Shown: positions 33,539 through 46,035, counted from the first letter of the stretch. The stretch is 64,000 bases of DNA from Malania oleifera (GCF_029873635.1 NC_080419.1:62356040-62420039); one strand, 5' to 3'. Notes: generated by a model not told the origin, from the sequence alone. Numbers and translations: made by a program.

Positions 33539-36500
33539 GCTTCTTTGATTCTAGCCCTCTACTTATCAATCCTTAAGCCTTAGGTTCTGCAACTCTTCCT
33601 TATAACTTTTTCTGACTATGAATTCTGACCTCGTAGCCTTTATCCAAGCTCCTTTGAATTATACACTTTCTTGAATTCCACAAATTCTTCTCGAAATTCA
33701 CAACTATTTAAACTCTCAATTTTATATCTCCCACTCTTAATTACCTATATGACTGTCTATGTCTGTTCCTCTCACCCTTAGAAGGCCTCTATTTATTGGT
33801 TTAGGGGGATTAAATTCAATCAATTCTCACTGTATTAACTAATTAATCTCATCTAAATTAATTGCTTAAATTATGCTTACATTGAACTCACATTTTATTC
33901 ACATGTTAATTGTGCACCACAAGTCTAATTTCATTCTCCATTTATGTTTGCAGGGTTGTAACTACCAGCCCACTGGATTTTTTGCTGCCTTTTGTTTTTT
34001 AATGTATTCAATTTTTTTTCTTTTACAGAACTTTACCCAATTGTTGTGCTATATAACCCCTATGCAACATGGGGTGTCTACACCCTCTCTTAGACTACTT
34101 ATGGAATCTAAATTAACTAAAGTAGAATGGGTTCAGAATATACTTGATTAGTTGAACTTTAGTGATGAAAAGAGGTTAAAAGTTATACATTGTGGACAAC
34201 TATACCAATAAAGAATCCCAACGGCCTATAACAAGAAAGTTTGACCTCAAAGTTTCAAGGAAAGAGAGTGTTGAAGAAGATCCCAGACAATAGAGATGAT
34301 CCTAGAGGAATGTGGTGAAAGAAGTTGTATCTGGAGGTGCGGTAATCTTATTTGATATGGATAATGGGATTATGGATCAACCATGTAATTCAAATGTGAT
34401 CAAGCTAATATAATGTACTAATCATTCAATCAATAAAAGCACAAGTTTTATCTATCTTGTCTCAAATATTTAAGTACTTTGTGACTTGTGAAAAAAAATT
34501 TGAAAAAAAGAAGGAAAAAGAGAAAAGCTTTCCAATTATATATGAACTATGGATGGACTCGAAAAAAAAAAAAAAGAGGTATGTAGGTAAACTATCGAAT
34601 GAAATGATGGATTCAGACCAAATAGTCACAAGTCTAAGATCGAAATGAGTAACTTGCATCAAAATGTAAAATTTGGATCAAATAATACTTAAGGAAGAAC
34701 TTTTCCAAAGAAAGCTTATTAGTCCATATTCGATTAAGATTTGAAAATGAACATTGAGGTAGTTTTTTTAGAAAGTTTCAAGGAATTTCTTAAAAAGCGT
34801 TTTCAAGGGTTAAAACTTCTTATTTCTATCTTGAAGGAAGAGCAACATTTTTTTCCAAGTGCAATCAACAAAGGTTTTATACTACCTTAATCATTTTTTG
34901 CTTGTCCCAAAACTATTTCCAACTCCAAGAACCATTTCTTTATCTTTTCTCAAAATACTTCATCTTTTGTTCAGCGCTATGCATCACATAATGATGCAAG
35001 TTCTGTAGAAAGAGTACTAGAAACAAAGGTCTTCAAGAAGGCAAAAAATTCACATAGCTAAATGACAACTCAAATAATGATGGGGAGCACTAAGTTCAAC
35101 TTAAAACAGCAATATAATTATTCGTGGAAAGTGAGTGAAAAATGATATCTCTATTTTTCCCTAACATTTTATACCTAATATGTTAGTAAAAGAGGGGCAA
35201 CTATCGATTGTCAGTTTTTACCTCCTAAAATAGAAGTCCTTGTGCATGTATAAAAGATGGAAGCAAATTAAAAAAAAAAAAGAGAGAAAAATGAGCTTGA
35301 GGTGGTTGACCAGTCCCTTTGGGTTGTTGGTTAGCCTTCTCTCCAACTAGCCGTTGGCATCATCTTGAAGGCAATAAACTGGTTTGCTTCAAATATAAAA
35401 TTTTAAATTGTTTCAATGCAATTGGCTGGAAGTTTTGGGCATGTCACATGCCTTTTTGATTCCATATGTCTACTACCGGGCATGGTAGTTGATGGTTGAT
35501 AGTTATTAGTGGTTAAATTTTGAATTTATATTTTCAAAATTCAAATTTAAAAGAGATTTCCTTCCACTCCACACGTGGTCTATAAAAGGGTCATCTTGCG
35601 AAGAGATTAGGCATGTCAAAGTGAGAGCAATGTAAGATTCTTTGTGAAGAAAAGGGTTAAAAAGAAGGAATTTTGTTTGAAAGAATAGAGAAGGAAGCTT
35701 CATTCCTTAAGTTGTTCAAGTGGTATTTGGGAAGAGATCTTCGAAGGAGGCCCTCACTTGATATATAGAGTGAAAGTAAATTCTAAGGTCAGTACCTAAT
35801 CCTTTCTCCAATGTAATTTCCATTTATTTTCAAAAGTATGACATGCATGTTCCTTAGAAGCATGTTCTAGGATTTTTATAAGATCTACTTTGTTTTCTCT
35901 ATGTTCTTATGATGCTTTGTATGTCATTCTGTAGTGTTTTCATTTATCTCTAAAATGTGTATGATCATGCATAAGAAAAGTGCCAAAATTGGCACGAAAA
36001 AGCAAAAACACAGTGTAGACAATTGACTAGCCTGTGCAGGCAGTTGATCGCCATATGAATATTTGAAATTATTATCGTTGTGCTACACACGACCAATGAA
36101 CCCATTAAATTTTTCAATAGGTGGTCAACTACCAAATCCTAGGAGGTGCAGTTTTGCACCTTTTCTGTACTTTTCCCTAAGATTTGGCCTTGTTTTGGAT
36201 TTCTTTACTCGTTTGAGTGTAGTTGAGTTTAATGAGGGATTTGCAAGGGTTTTCATTACTTTTTCCATAAAAAATCAAGTTTTTTTTATGAAAATCAAAC
36301 ATGCTCATCCACGTTTCTTCAAAGTATTTAAAGGTTTTCTCGAGTTTTTAACAAAACCTTAGAGTCATACACCCATGATGCGGCTTTTGGGTGTTCTCCA
36401 AGTTTTCTGTTGGGATTTCAAGTCAAGTTTGTGCCTTCCAAAAATTCAAAATATTTTCATATTTTTACAAATTAAAAATCATTTTCAAGACGATCACCTA

Positions 36501-37751
36501 TGAAGCGGCTTGATGATATGGGAAAATGGGGTTTTCAAAATGAACAAACTTGTTTTTAATCTCTAATTTATAGAGAATTCATTGAAAAGTCTATTTATTA
36601 ATAATAAAAAAATGTTTTTTAATAAAGGTTTTGAAGATATACCAAGGTTTCCAAATGTTTTCAAATGATGATTTGCAAAAGATCATTTGAAGGGATTTTT
36701 TCAAAGTTATTTTTGAAAAAGGTTTTCGAACTACAAATGGCTTGATTCCTCTTTTGAGAATAGATAGGTGTCAATGCCCATTTTGACTAGGTTTGTCTTT
36801 TTCCTTTCATTCAATATGCTAGAATAGGCCCATTTGCTTTGTTTATTTTTATTTTGTGCTTAATTGCATCCTGGGAGCCTAGGGATACTTTAGTTACATC
36901 TCTAATGTCTTATCTAGGTTAGGATGAGCCTTCTCAAGGATGTTTTAGGCTTCATTGTGTGCCCAAACACATTGGGAGGCAAGGAGGTAATTCCAGCTAA
37001 CTCCTAGAGGAACTTTGGGAAACACCTTCTTATCCCTAGCCTCTACCTAAAAATAGGAGGCTAGGGGTGGGAAGAAAGGAAAATAGAAAATGTAGGGAGT
37101 TGAACACGTTAAACTTGAAGGAGGGGAAGACGCAAGAGAGGTGGTATTGTGCACATTAAATACAAAAGCATCCACACTAAACATGCATAGGCTTGCACAT
37201 TGAAGGAGTGCTTGCAGGAAAGAGGGTGACTCCACACTTTTGATAGGTGGAAAGATTGTGAATATTTTCTCTATTTTTTTTTGGATCTCCCAACTCAAAT
37301 TTTCTTAATCTAGGTAACTTCACCCTTCGATTCAATCCAGTTTAGGTGCTTATTTTTGGTTTTTACATTTTCACTTTGTTTAATTCTTCGTTCATTATTA
37401 TTGATCAGAATCCCCTTAATTGGTTGCCAGTTAGTTTTTAAAGTTCCAGATTTGTTTGCCTAGATAGTGCGAAAACTGGTGGAGCTATGTCCGGCAGCCT
37501 AAGGTCATAGGTCAAGGTCGAATTTAGCTTGTGAAAGAGCATAATGAGAGAAAAGTGAGTTTGGAGAGGTTCGAGACTCAAAAGAGTAGCCAACTGGGGT
37601 TCCGCAGTTCTAGTTTTGTAAGGTACATGGGAGCTATAACTCCTTTTGTTTATGCAGATGTGAAATTGAAGGATAGGGAGGTTAGAATAGGATAAGGGAA
37701 GTGGAGTTGTGATAGTAGATTGAACAGAGTTATGTTGGTATTTGATGCAGG
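33539..37751. other. 4.2-kb stretch without a recognised gene
   Basis: AT-rich. An LTR-like promoter can be suspected at about 35570-35620 (tctataaaagggtc at 35579-35592) with repeated ttgaccagtcc, gttggttagcc, caactagccg words upstream (35300-35350) and ttgactagcc/agttgatcgcc at 36022-36050, similar in style to the Copia LTR motif clusters, but no LTR ends or coding remnants were found. Segments 36360-36540 hold cacccatgatgcggctt and cacctatgaagcggctt, a dispersed repeat about 130 bp apart. The open frames are short and unlike any family I know. Confidence 0.4.
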
Positions 37752-38532
37752 GGAATGATGAGAAACAACAAGCACTATTTAAGGATTCATTGCAAGTTGG
37801 GCCAATCACAATGTCAAGAGCTAAGAAGATCTAGGAAGCAATGCAAGGATCGATACAATCCACTTGGGGCAAGTTTGCAAATTTATCAAGTAAGACCCCA
37901 ACATTCAAGTTACAAGCTACAATGGGGGGTGGCCTATCCTATTGTTTAGAGTAGACTTTTTATTTCAATAAGTAGAGGCATGTGGGCCTATTTTATGTTT
38001 ATTTGTTATAGGCGTTTAGGGTTATGTTATTTGAATTCAACTTGGGGTTTTTTTTATGTTTATTAGTTATAGGAGTTTAGGGTTACGTTAATTTGAATTT
38101 GAATTTATATTTGAATTTGAGTTTAAATTTGAATTTGAATTTAATTGGAGTGGTTTATAAATAGACTTGTAGGCACATTCTACAAAAAAAAAAAAAAAAC
38201 ATTGAATAAAAATGTGAGGTTTTGTTCTTTCTATTGGTTCTTTAGAGAACTTGTGAACTTATCAAGGATTTCTTCCTTGTGTCATTCAAATTTTATACCT
38301 TTGGTTCATGATTTAATTATAATCATTGGGTCGATGTTTGTTACTTTATACTTTTGGTTCATGATTTAATTATAATCATGGTCAAGGTTTGTTACTTTAT
38401 ATCTTCGATTTACGTTTCATTTATAAACGTTGGGTCATAGTTCTATTGAAAATCTGAATTTTTAGCTTTTGTGGGCGAGTATTTCAATATTGATCATTGG
38501 GTCTTAACGCGTGTCGATTGGGATTTGCCTCA
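37752..38532 (+). mobile_element. Family G gypsy tail, copy 1 (pol end plus LTR)
   Basis: Pol tail: NDEKQQALFKD, VGPITMSRAKKI, a stop, EAMQGSIQSTW, ending at the TAG at about 37948-37950. The LTR part includes tttataaatagact (about 38154-38167), gaataaaaatgtgagg (38202-38217) and aacgcgtgtcgattggg, ending tttgcctca near 38532. Its relation to copy 2, about 1.08 kb downstream in the same direction, suggests a tandem duplication or two independent tails. Confidence 0.7.
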
Positions 38533-38582
38533 TTTGTTTAGGTTCTAAAATCAGGTTTACTATCCTTTTATCTTTTGTTGTC

Positions 38583-38690
38583 AGAAAAAAAAAAAAAAAA
38601 AAAAAAAAGGAAAAATAAAGAAAATAAAAGGAAAAAAAAAAGAAGAAAAGGGGAAAACACTAAGAAAAAAAAAAAGAAAGAAAAAATAGG
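38583..38690. repeat. Poly-A / A-rich tract between the two G copies
   Basis: A run of about 24 A (38584-38607) followed by A-rich sequence with single G and C. Could be the tail of a retroposed sequence or simple expansion; no source element is visible before it. Confidence 0.7.
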
Positions 38691-39190
38691 GTGATACTGA
38701 AGCAATAAATACTATCATTCAACGTACTTATCAAAGTTTTTTTTTTTTTTCTTTTGTCATCTTCCCTTGATTCGTTGTTTCTATAATATTTTCTTGTCGT
38801 TGGTATTGGTTTAAATACTACACGGATTCAAGGATGAATCCTTTTGAAGAGAGGGGTAATGATGAGAAACAACAAGCACCATTTAAGGATCCATTGCAAG
38901 TTGAGCCAATCACAAGGTCAAGAGTTAAGAAGATCCAAGAAGCAATGCTAAGATCGATACAATCCACTTGAGCCGAGTTTGAAAATTTATCAAGTAAGAC
39001 CCCAACATTCAAGATACAAGCTACAATGTGGGGTGGCATAGCCTTGTGTTTAGAGTAGACTTTTTATTTCAATAAGTATAGGCGTGTGAGTCTATTTTAT
39101 GTTTATTTGTCATAGGCTTTTAGGGTTACGTTATTTGAATTCAATGTGGGGTTATTATATGTTTATTAGTTATACGAGTTTTGGGTTACA

Positions 39191-39342
39191 TTAATTTGCA
39201 TTTGAATTTGAATTTGAATTTAAATTTGAATTTGAATTTAAATTTGAATTTGAATTTGAATTTGAATTTGAATTTGAATTTAAATTTGAATTTGAATTTG
39301 AATTTATATTTGAATTTGAGGTTTGAATTTGAATTTAATTGG
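39191..39342. repeat. (TTTGAA)n hexamer array
   Basis: About 25 units of tttgaa with occasional tttaaa or tatt variants. A shorter version stands at the same place in copy 1 (about 38093-38142), so the array grew inside this LTR family, just upstream of the TATA box. Confidence 0.95.
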
Positions 39343-39519
39343 AGGGGTTTATAAATAGACTTGTAGACACATTCTACAAAAAAAAAAAAGAACATTGAAT
39401 AAAAATGTGAGGTTTTGTTCCTTTTATTGTGTCAAGGTTTGTTACTTTATACTTTCGATTCGCATTTTATTTATAGACGTTGGGTCGGGGTTCTATCCAA
39501 AATATGAATTTTAGTTTTC

Positions 39520-39774
39520 GTGGTAAGTATTCCAATATTGATCGTTTGGTTTCAACGCTAGTCGATCAAGGTTTGCATCATTTGGCAACTATTCCAATAT
39601 TGATTGTTGGGTTTCAACGCGTGTCAATTTAGGTTCGCATCATTTGGCAAGTATTCAAGTATTAATAATTGTTGGGTCTCAACGTGTATCGATTGGAGTT
39701 AGCATTATTTGGTAAGTATTATATTTCAATATTGATTGTTGGGTCTTAACGCGTGTCGATTGGCATTTGCATCA
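39520..39774 (+). repeat. 62-67-bp tandem array of the LTR 3' edge
   Basis: Four units: 39520-39580, 39581-39642, 39643-39707 and 39708-39774. Each runs from a ttggcaagtattccaa-like start through gttgggtttcaacgcgtgtcg and ends gcatca or agcatta. As family G LTRs end in gcatca (931-936), each unit ends exactly where the LTR should end. Confidence 0.88.
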
Positions 39775-40754
39775 GTATTAGTGTAGCTTAAAGCAACAGG
39801 GAGGTTCTCAAGCAGAGTTTAGGTTTAAAGTAGTGGTGGCCACCCTTGCCACCATAGTAGGTTGTTGGGAGAGTCATCATTGAGGGAAGGCAGGGAGCTC
39901 ATCTCTTTAAGTAGAAGGGCGTCATTAGAGAACCATTGAAGGGTTAGGGTACATTGGTTATCCTTGGCTTGTGAGGACGAGTACGGATCATTGGAGAAGG
40001 TAGTTGACATAGGAGCCGAAGGATTTCATGAAACTCTAGCATCTGTTGAAGATAATGAACAATTTTAAGGGGTTGGACCAGAAGGCAATTCACTAGACTA
40101 GCCAATTGGATCAGTTTATTTTGGTTGTTTTTATTTTATTTTATTTTATTTCATTTATCTATCTTATTCTGCTGAGACCCCAAAGATATTAAACAAGGAA
40201 AAATAATATTTCATGTTAGAAAAAGAAAAAAAAATAAAAATAGAAATTTGAAAAAATATTTCCTTCTAAAATACTTAAAAAGTTGAATTCGTATGCGTAT
40301 TAACTTCAGGGATGTATAATTTTATTCTAGGTCTCTTATCACTGTATTTGCATTATTATATACATCTCATTATTAATATTGTTTAATGTCAGTGTTTTAA
40401 ATGCCCCTTTTGCTTGATGCTTGATTTTGGGGGAAAAAAAGTGTAAGAATGTGCTCATCCTAAGCGTATTTACCAATTACACTTCAGGTTGGAAATCATG
40501 ATTGATAGTTTGCCTATTTTTGCATGATTAGCATATTTTATTATGGTCCAATTAACTATGAATGCTTTTTAGGGGTTTATTCTTAGAGATAGATGTCTAC
40601 ATGTTTGCCCACATTGATTTGTCCACATTGATTTTTAGCCTAACTTATGATGGGATGAAAAAGAGAATTCCACCATCGTATCTTTTTCTTTTTTATTCAT
40701 AGGATGGGGTGAGTACTCTCCCTTAAGTCTGCATGAGTGAATGAGAGTAGGTAT
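39775..40754. other. Intergenic stretch before element D, no gene recognised
   Basis: A G-rich first part (39780-40060) with several short frames, then AT-rich sequence with tttta repeats (40130-40160). Nothing known was recognised. It is the left flank of element D; its continuation is 55952 onwards. Confidence 0.4.
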
Positions 40755-40759
40755 TTGCA

Positions 40760-42807
40760 TGTAACGACCTGCTTATTTTACCATTTTTTTCCATGATAGT
40801 AAAAATCGATATAATAAACCTAGCAGATCATAATCAACCTAAACCCGTGGATACCAGGGATACATTAAAAATATAACATGGAAGCCTAAGCAGCAGCAAA
40901 CATAAAATCATATACATCTCATTTTATCATTCAATATAATACCAGAGTTTACTACATTCATCGTATACATCCCAAAACAATCAAAACTAGTCCTAGGGTC
41001 ATCACCTAAAAATCCATCTGACCCTAGCAAAAGACTTACCCTTCAGATATGGTAGGACTAACAAACTCTAGCGCTGCGGAGCTTTATCCGCTGTCCTATC
41101 TCGAGCTCCTGATATGTTCATATATTTTGGGGTGAGACACCTCTCAATAAGGGAAACTAAACTAATACCAGTGTGTGGCAACATGAATATTTCCTTGTTA
41201 TACATAAAACTATACATAAACATATTTAGTGAAACTGTCTATACCATATATGGGAAAACATATATAATCATAACATGGCAGAACATACTGGATTTTCATA
41301 AGCATAACTCATCTTATATAATAATATTACAAAAACAACCCTAGAAGGTTAGCTACCTGGTGTCATGTCTTACCCCCACATGACTGGGTTGTGTAACCCG
41401 AAGGCGGGACCTGACAATGGCTAGCTGACCGCTGCCAAGTCAAAAACAAAGTCTGTAAGTACGATGAGTTTGCCAAACCTAGTCTATACACCAGGGGCGC
41501 CAACACTACCATAAACCACATCAATTATCCATCCTCACGCCGCCTCGTATGATAGCGATAACACTAACATCATAATGATCATGATCACATAGCTACGGTA
41601 CCGTGCTTGTGTAAGCTAAACCAAACCAATTAGGTTCTGATAATATATAACATATTTCAAATTGTGATACACTGCTATTCCATAATAATAATTGTCAAAT
41701 CAATATCATCATATCACATTTCATAGCATAATATGAAAATCTTCGGTCCTTACATCAGCATTTCGTATTTTATTAATCATGGCCCGTACTTGTATCACAT
41801 ATCAAATAAAAGGCTTGGCCCGTACGCCGACATATCATATAAAAGGCTCGGCCCGTACACCGGTATATCATATAAAAACTCTCGGCCCATACGCCGATAT
41901 ACCATATAAAACTCTCGGTCCATACGCCGGTATATCATAGTAAAACTTTGTATCATTTAACATTTTACCAGAAAATAGTAATTCATAATAAATTCTACTC
42001 ATGCCACACAAAATGGGTATCACACATATTTAAAACATATAATCATTTACAGCAGTATTTTCCCAACTATAATACTAATATATATATTTTATTGAATTAA
42101 ATGTTGTAAAACTATACATATATTTTCATAAAACAACTAGCTTAGTTTATCCCCTTACCTAACTTTTGAAAAGCCCCTACGACAACCAGTCCTGCAGGGT
42201 TCCCTGTTCAATACCTTGAAATCAACATCTCCCCGAACAGAAATTCAGTATTTTTTCGACTACTACATTTTCTACAACTGCAGAAAAGTCAAATACTGAA
42301 TAAAAACCTTACCCTGAATCTAGGATGGAATTCAAGCTAGTCCTACCAACAGATTTGAAGAGAACTCTTCCAGGAGTGTCGTGGTGGCCTCAAATCATCA
42401 AACCAGCGAAAATCCGGCCCAAGAACTTAGAGAGAAGGGGGGGAAACCAAAGTGGAAAGAGAGAAAATTTGTTTTGGGTTAAAAATCTGCCCTAAAATCT
42501 GGATTAGAGTTATTTATACACTGGCCTTCGTCGATGAGCCACACCTCAACGATGAGGTCACGAAGGAAGTTCGTCGACGAACGTTTGATTCTCGTTGACA
42601 AAATTCAGAGATGGAAAAATAACCTCTCAATATTTTCTTGTCAACGAGACACATCCTAGTCGACGAGCCCCTTATGTGTACTCGTTGACGAACTTCTTGT
42701 GTTCGTCGATGATTCGTCGATGAGGCCCGATTTAAATATTAAAATTATAATTTCCCTTTTCCCCTTCTTTCATTATTTAAATACCATAATTTCCCCAAGT
42801 CACTACA
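40760..42807 (-). repeat. 3' LTR of element D
   Basis: Edges tgtaacgacctgc (40760) and aagtcactaca (42807). It holds the shared block ggtgagacacctctcaat (41131-41148), about five tandem 30-37-bp units with ggcccgtacgccg (41740-41945), a minus-strand TATA (tatttata, 42511-42518) and a gtcgacga cluster (42525-42735) just upstream of it in transcription order. CT/GA-rich sequence follows the TATA (42430-42470). Confidence 0.93.
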
Positions 42808-42821
42808 TTCTCCCCTTTTTA
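42808..42821 (-). promoter_or_regulatory. Polypurine tract of element D
   Basis: The minus strand reads taaaaaggggagaa directly before TGTAGTGACTT of the LTR. Confidence 0.8.
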
Positions 42822-43074
42822 TGAAATTTCATCCTCGAAATTTGTTATTCATATGATTTATCATCCCTTGAAGGCAAAGCGGTCTACTTATTTTATTACT
42901 TACCCTCACTTATGACGAAGGAATACCGTGGTTACATTCTAAGTCCTGGGAGATTACATATATAAAATAAAATTCTCCCAAAACTAAAATACTATTGATT
43001 AAATAATCTACTATATGTACCTGCAAAAGAAACATTACCTACTATTACACTTTCCTAAATAATTATGGATATCT

Positions 43075-44350
43075 CTGCCTTATTAGTTCCCTAAGCTTCC
43101 AAGAAGCTTCTTCTATTGCATGATCTCTCTACAAGACTTTCACCAAAGGAATCTTCTTATTACGTAATTTTAGTTCTTTCCTATTCAGAATCTCTACTGG
43201 CACCTCCTCATAAGCTAGTGAATCACTAAGCATTAATTCATCATAACTGATCACGTGAGAAGAGTCTGGGATGTATTTCCTCAACATGGAAATGTGGAAT
43301 ACGTCGTGAATTCTGGACAACACAGGTGGCAAAGCTATCTTGTAGGCAACCGGCCTCACTCTCTCTAGAATCACAAATGGGCTAATGAACCTAGGGCTAA
43401 GTTTACCTTCCTTTTTAAATCGCATAACCCCTTTTAATGGAGTTATTTTCAAAAATACATGGTTACCGACATCAAACTCCAACCCTGTGGCGGTTATTAG
43501 CGTAACTCTTATGTCGGCTCTAAGCTGCACTGATTCTACTCTGATAAGTCGAACCTTATCATATGCTTGTTGTACCAACTCTGGCCCTACAACTCTCCAT
43601 TCACCCATCTCATCCCAGTATAAAGGAGAACGACATCTTCTACCGTAAAGCGCCTCAAACGGTGTCGTGCCAATGCTGGCTTGATAACTATTATTGTACG
43701 TAAATTCTACTAGCGGCATAAATTGAGTCCAACTACCCCCAAAATCTAGCACGCACGCTCAAAGCATATCTTCTAATATCTAAATTGTCCTCTCAGTCTG
43801 CCCATCTAACTGAGGATAGAACATCATGCGAAAAGATAACTGAGACCCTAGAACCTCATGCAAGCTCCTCCAAAATCGTGACGTGAAACGCGAGTCTCTG
43901 TCTGACACTATAGACATTGACACACTGTGAGAATGGACTATCTCCTAAATATATATATCTCTCTACCAGTTTGTCCATGGAGTAGTTGATCTTGATGGGA
44001 AGGAAATGGGTGGTCTTGGTCAAACGATCCACAATCACCCAAATTGCATTCTAGCCATGCAATGATGACGGTAGCCCTGAAATAAAGTCCATAGATATGT
44101 GATCCTATCTCCACTATGGGATAAAAAGTGGCTGCAACTAGCTTGTTGATCTCTAGTGCTGAGCTTTTATCTGTTGACACGTCAAACACTAGGCTACATA
44201 CTCAGCAATTAATCTCTTTATATCACTCCACCAATAAGACTATCGCGGATATTTATACATCTTCGTACTGCCGGAATGACCTGTGTACAAAGATCTTTGA
44301 GCCTCCTCTAAGATGATCTTCCTGATGTTAGCATCGGCAAGAACACATAA
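43075..44350 (-). pseudogene. Element D integrase (frameshifted)
   Basis: From 44350 down: traces of the zinc-binding domain, then AIWVIVDRLTKTTHFLPI (about 44050-43995), SDRDSRFTSRFWRSL in a shifted frame (about 43905-43860), QLDGQTERTIQ (about 43810-43780) with the Glu of the DDE triad, and a long open frame 43752-43129: [33 protein letters not shown], the C-terminal domain KLSPRFISPFVILERV, IHDVFHISMLRKYIP, and the end VPVEILNRKELKLRNKKIPL. In intact relatives a chromodomain-like tail follows PLVKVLW; here a stop occurs within it. It would integrate the cDNA, with chromatin targeting by the tail. Confidence 0.88.
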
Positions 44351-46035
44351 TCTGAAACGGAATCGCAACACTCAGTCATTTGCAATACAGAATTCCTCCC
44401 CCTGACCATTTTGCACTATGACTAATACCTCTGCTAATTCTGGATTGTCTTTTTGAGCAGCTTTAATCATTTCCTGTTGAGTAGGCTGCACCACTAGACT
44501 GGCAACACATACTTGAGGACCACTCATAACCAACTCTATGCCGAGTCTCTCCAGATCCATCATGATTGGATACTGGATCTCCATAGCTGCTAACGCGGGT
44601 CCTATAGACTTCTTGCTCAAAGCATCAGCTACCACGTTTGCCTTGCTTGGGTGGTAACTAATAGTGCAATCAAAATCTTTAATAAGCTCCAACCACCTTC
44701 TCTACCTCATATTTAGTTCCTTCTAAGTGAAAAAGTACTTTAAACTCTTGTAGTCGGAGAAAATTTCACATCACTCACCATACAGGTAATGCCTCCAAAT
44801 TTTCAATTCGTATACTATTGCAGCCAATTTAAGATCATGGATAGGGTAGTTCTTTTCATACTCTTTCAATTGCCTAGAAGCATATTTATACCACTCTGCC
44901 ATGCTGCATCAGTACACAACCAAGTCCCTTCAAGGACGCACCACTGTAGATAACATAACCCTCACCCCCTGACGGGATGATCAACACTGGTGCTATGACA
45001 AGTCTTTGCTTCAATTCCTAAAAACTCTGCTCACAGCTGTCATCCCACTCAAATCTGACATTCTTCCTAGTCAGTCATGTTAGAGGCCTTGATAATACTG
45101 AGAATCCCTCAACAAAACAACGGTAATACCCAGCTAGCCCCAAGAAACTCCTAATCTCCTAGATGTTCCTCTATCTAGCCCAATTCACTATCGCCTTAAT
45201 TTTACTAGGATCCATAAAAATACCATCTCCTGAAATGACATGCCCCAAAAACACAACATTCTCAAGCCAGAATTCACATTTACTGAACTTAGCATACAAC
45301 TTCTTTTCCCTAAGCATCTGTAGAACCTGCCTCAAATGCATTTCATGCTCCTCATAGCTCCTCGAATAAAGCAGTACATCATCAATAAAAATAACAAAAA
45401 ACTGGTCTAAATATTGGTGAAAAACTTTATTCATCAAATCCATAAATACCGCAGGAGCATTCGTCAGACTAAACGACATAACAAGGAATTCATAATGCCC
45501 ATATCTGATCCTGAAGGCTATCTTCGATACATCCTTTGCTTTCACTTTCACCTGATGGTAGCCTGATCTGAGGTCAATCTTAGAATACACTCGTGTACCC
45601 TAGATCTAGTCAAATAAATCATCTATACGGGGTAGAGAATACTTGTTCTTGATTGTCACTTTATTAATCTCCCTATAATCTATACACATCCTCATAGACC
45701 CATATTTCTTCTTCACAAACAGAATTGGAGCTCCCCACGGAGATACACTAGGTCGTATAAAGCCCTTATCAAGCAAATCTTGCAACTGATTCTTCAATTT
45801 TGCCAACTCTGTTGGCGCCATTTGCCAACTCTGTTCTCGGAAGTAGATCAATAGGAAAATCTACCTCACGATCAGGTGGTAAACCTGGTAACTCTTCTGG
45901 AAAAACATCTGTAAACTCCTTTATTACTGGCGTACTAGCGAGTTTCAATTCATTCACTGACATTTCCTTCATAAAGGCCACCAATCCTTGACAACCACTC
46001 AGTAGTAGTCTCCTCGCCTGAATAGCTAAAACTAA
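44351..46035 (-). pseudogene. Element D reverse transcriptase and RNase H (broken)
   Basis: RT: from about 45980 the linker FTDVFPEELPGLPP, a local duplication around 45815-45840 (gccaactctgtt occurs twice), then [28 protein letters not shown] and RIDDLFD (45851-45606), a stop, [24 protein letters not shown] and the intact active-site block [13 protein letters not shown] in 45590-45171. RNase H: traces to 44700 and 44692-44372 with ELIKDFDCTISYHPSKANV and VADALSKKS. Stops are few, so this is the best kept RT of the window, yet not a complete frame. Confidence 0.9.

Larger units (their letters stand above)
38830..39774 (+). mobile_element. Family G gypsy tail, copy 2 (pol end plus LTR)
   Basis: Pol tail in one frame: RMNPFEERGNDEKQQAPFKD, then VEPITRSRVKKIQEAM and IQSTWAEF, ending in TAG at 39058-39060. 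The opening RMNPFEEGxND is the usual stretch before the terminal helix in chromovirus-type polyproteins. The LTR part has an expanded hexamer array, TATA (tttataaatagac, 39349-39361), gaataaaaatgtgagg, and an end gcatca that is repeated (see array 39520-39774). Confidence 0.72.

Noticed and set aside
41740-41945. CRISPR-like array of regularly spaced repeats
   Set aside because: Units are imperfect, adjoining without unique spacers, inside an LTR in a plant genome.
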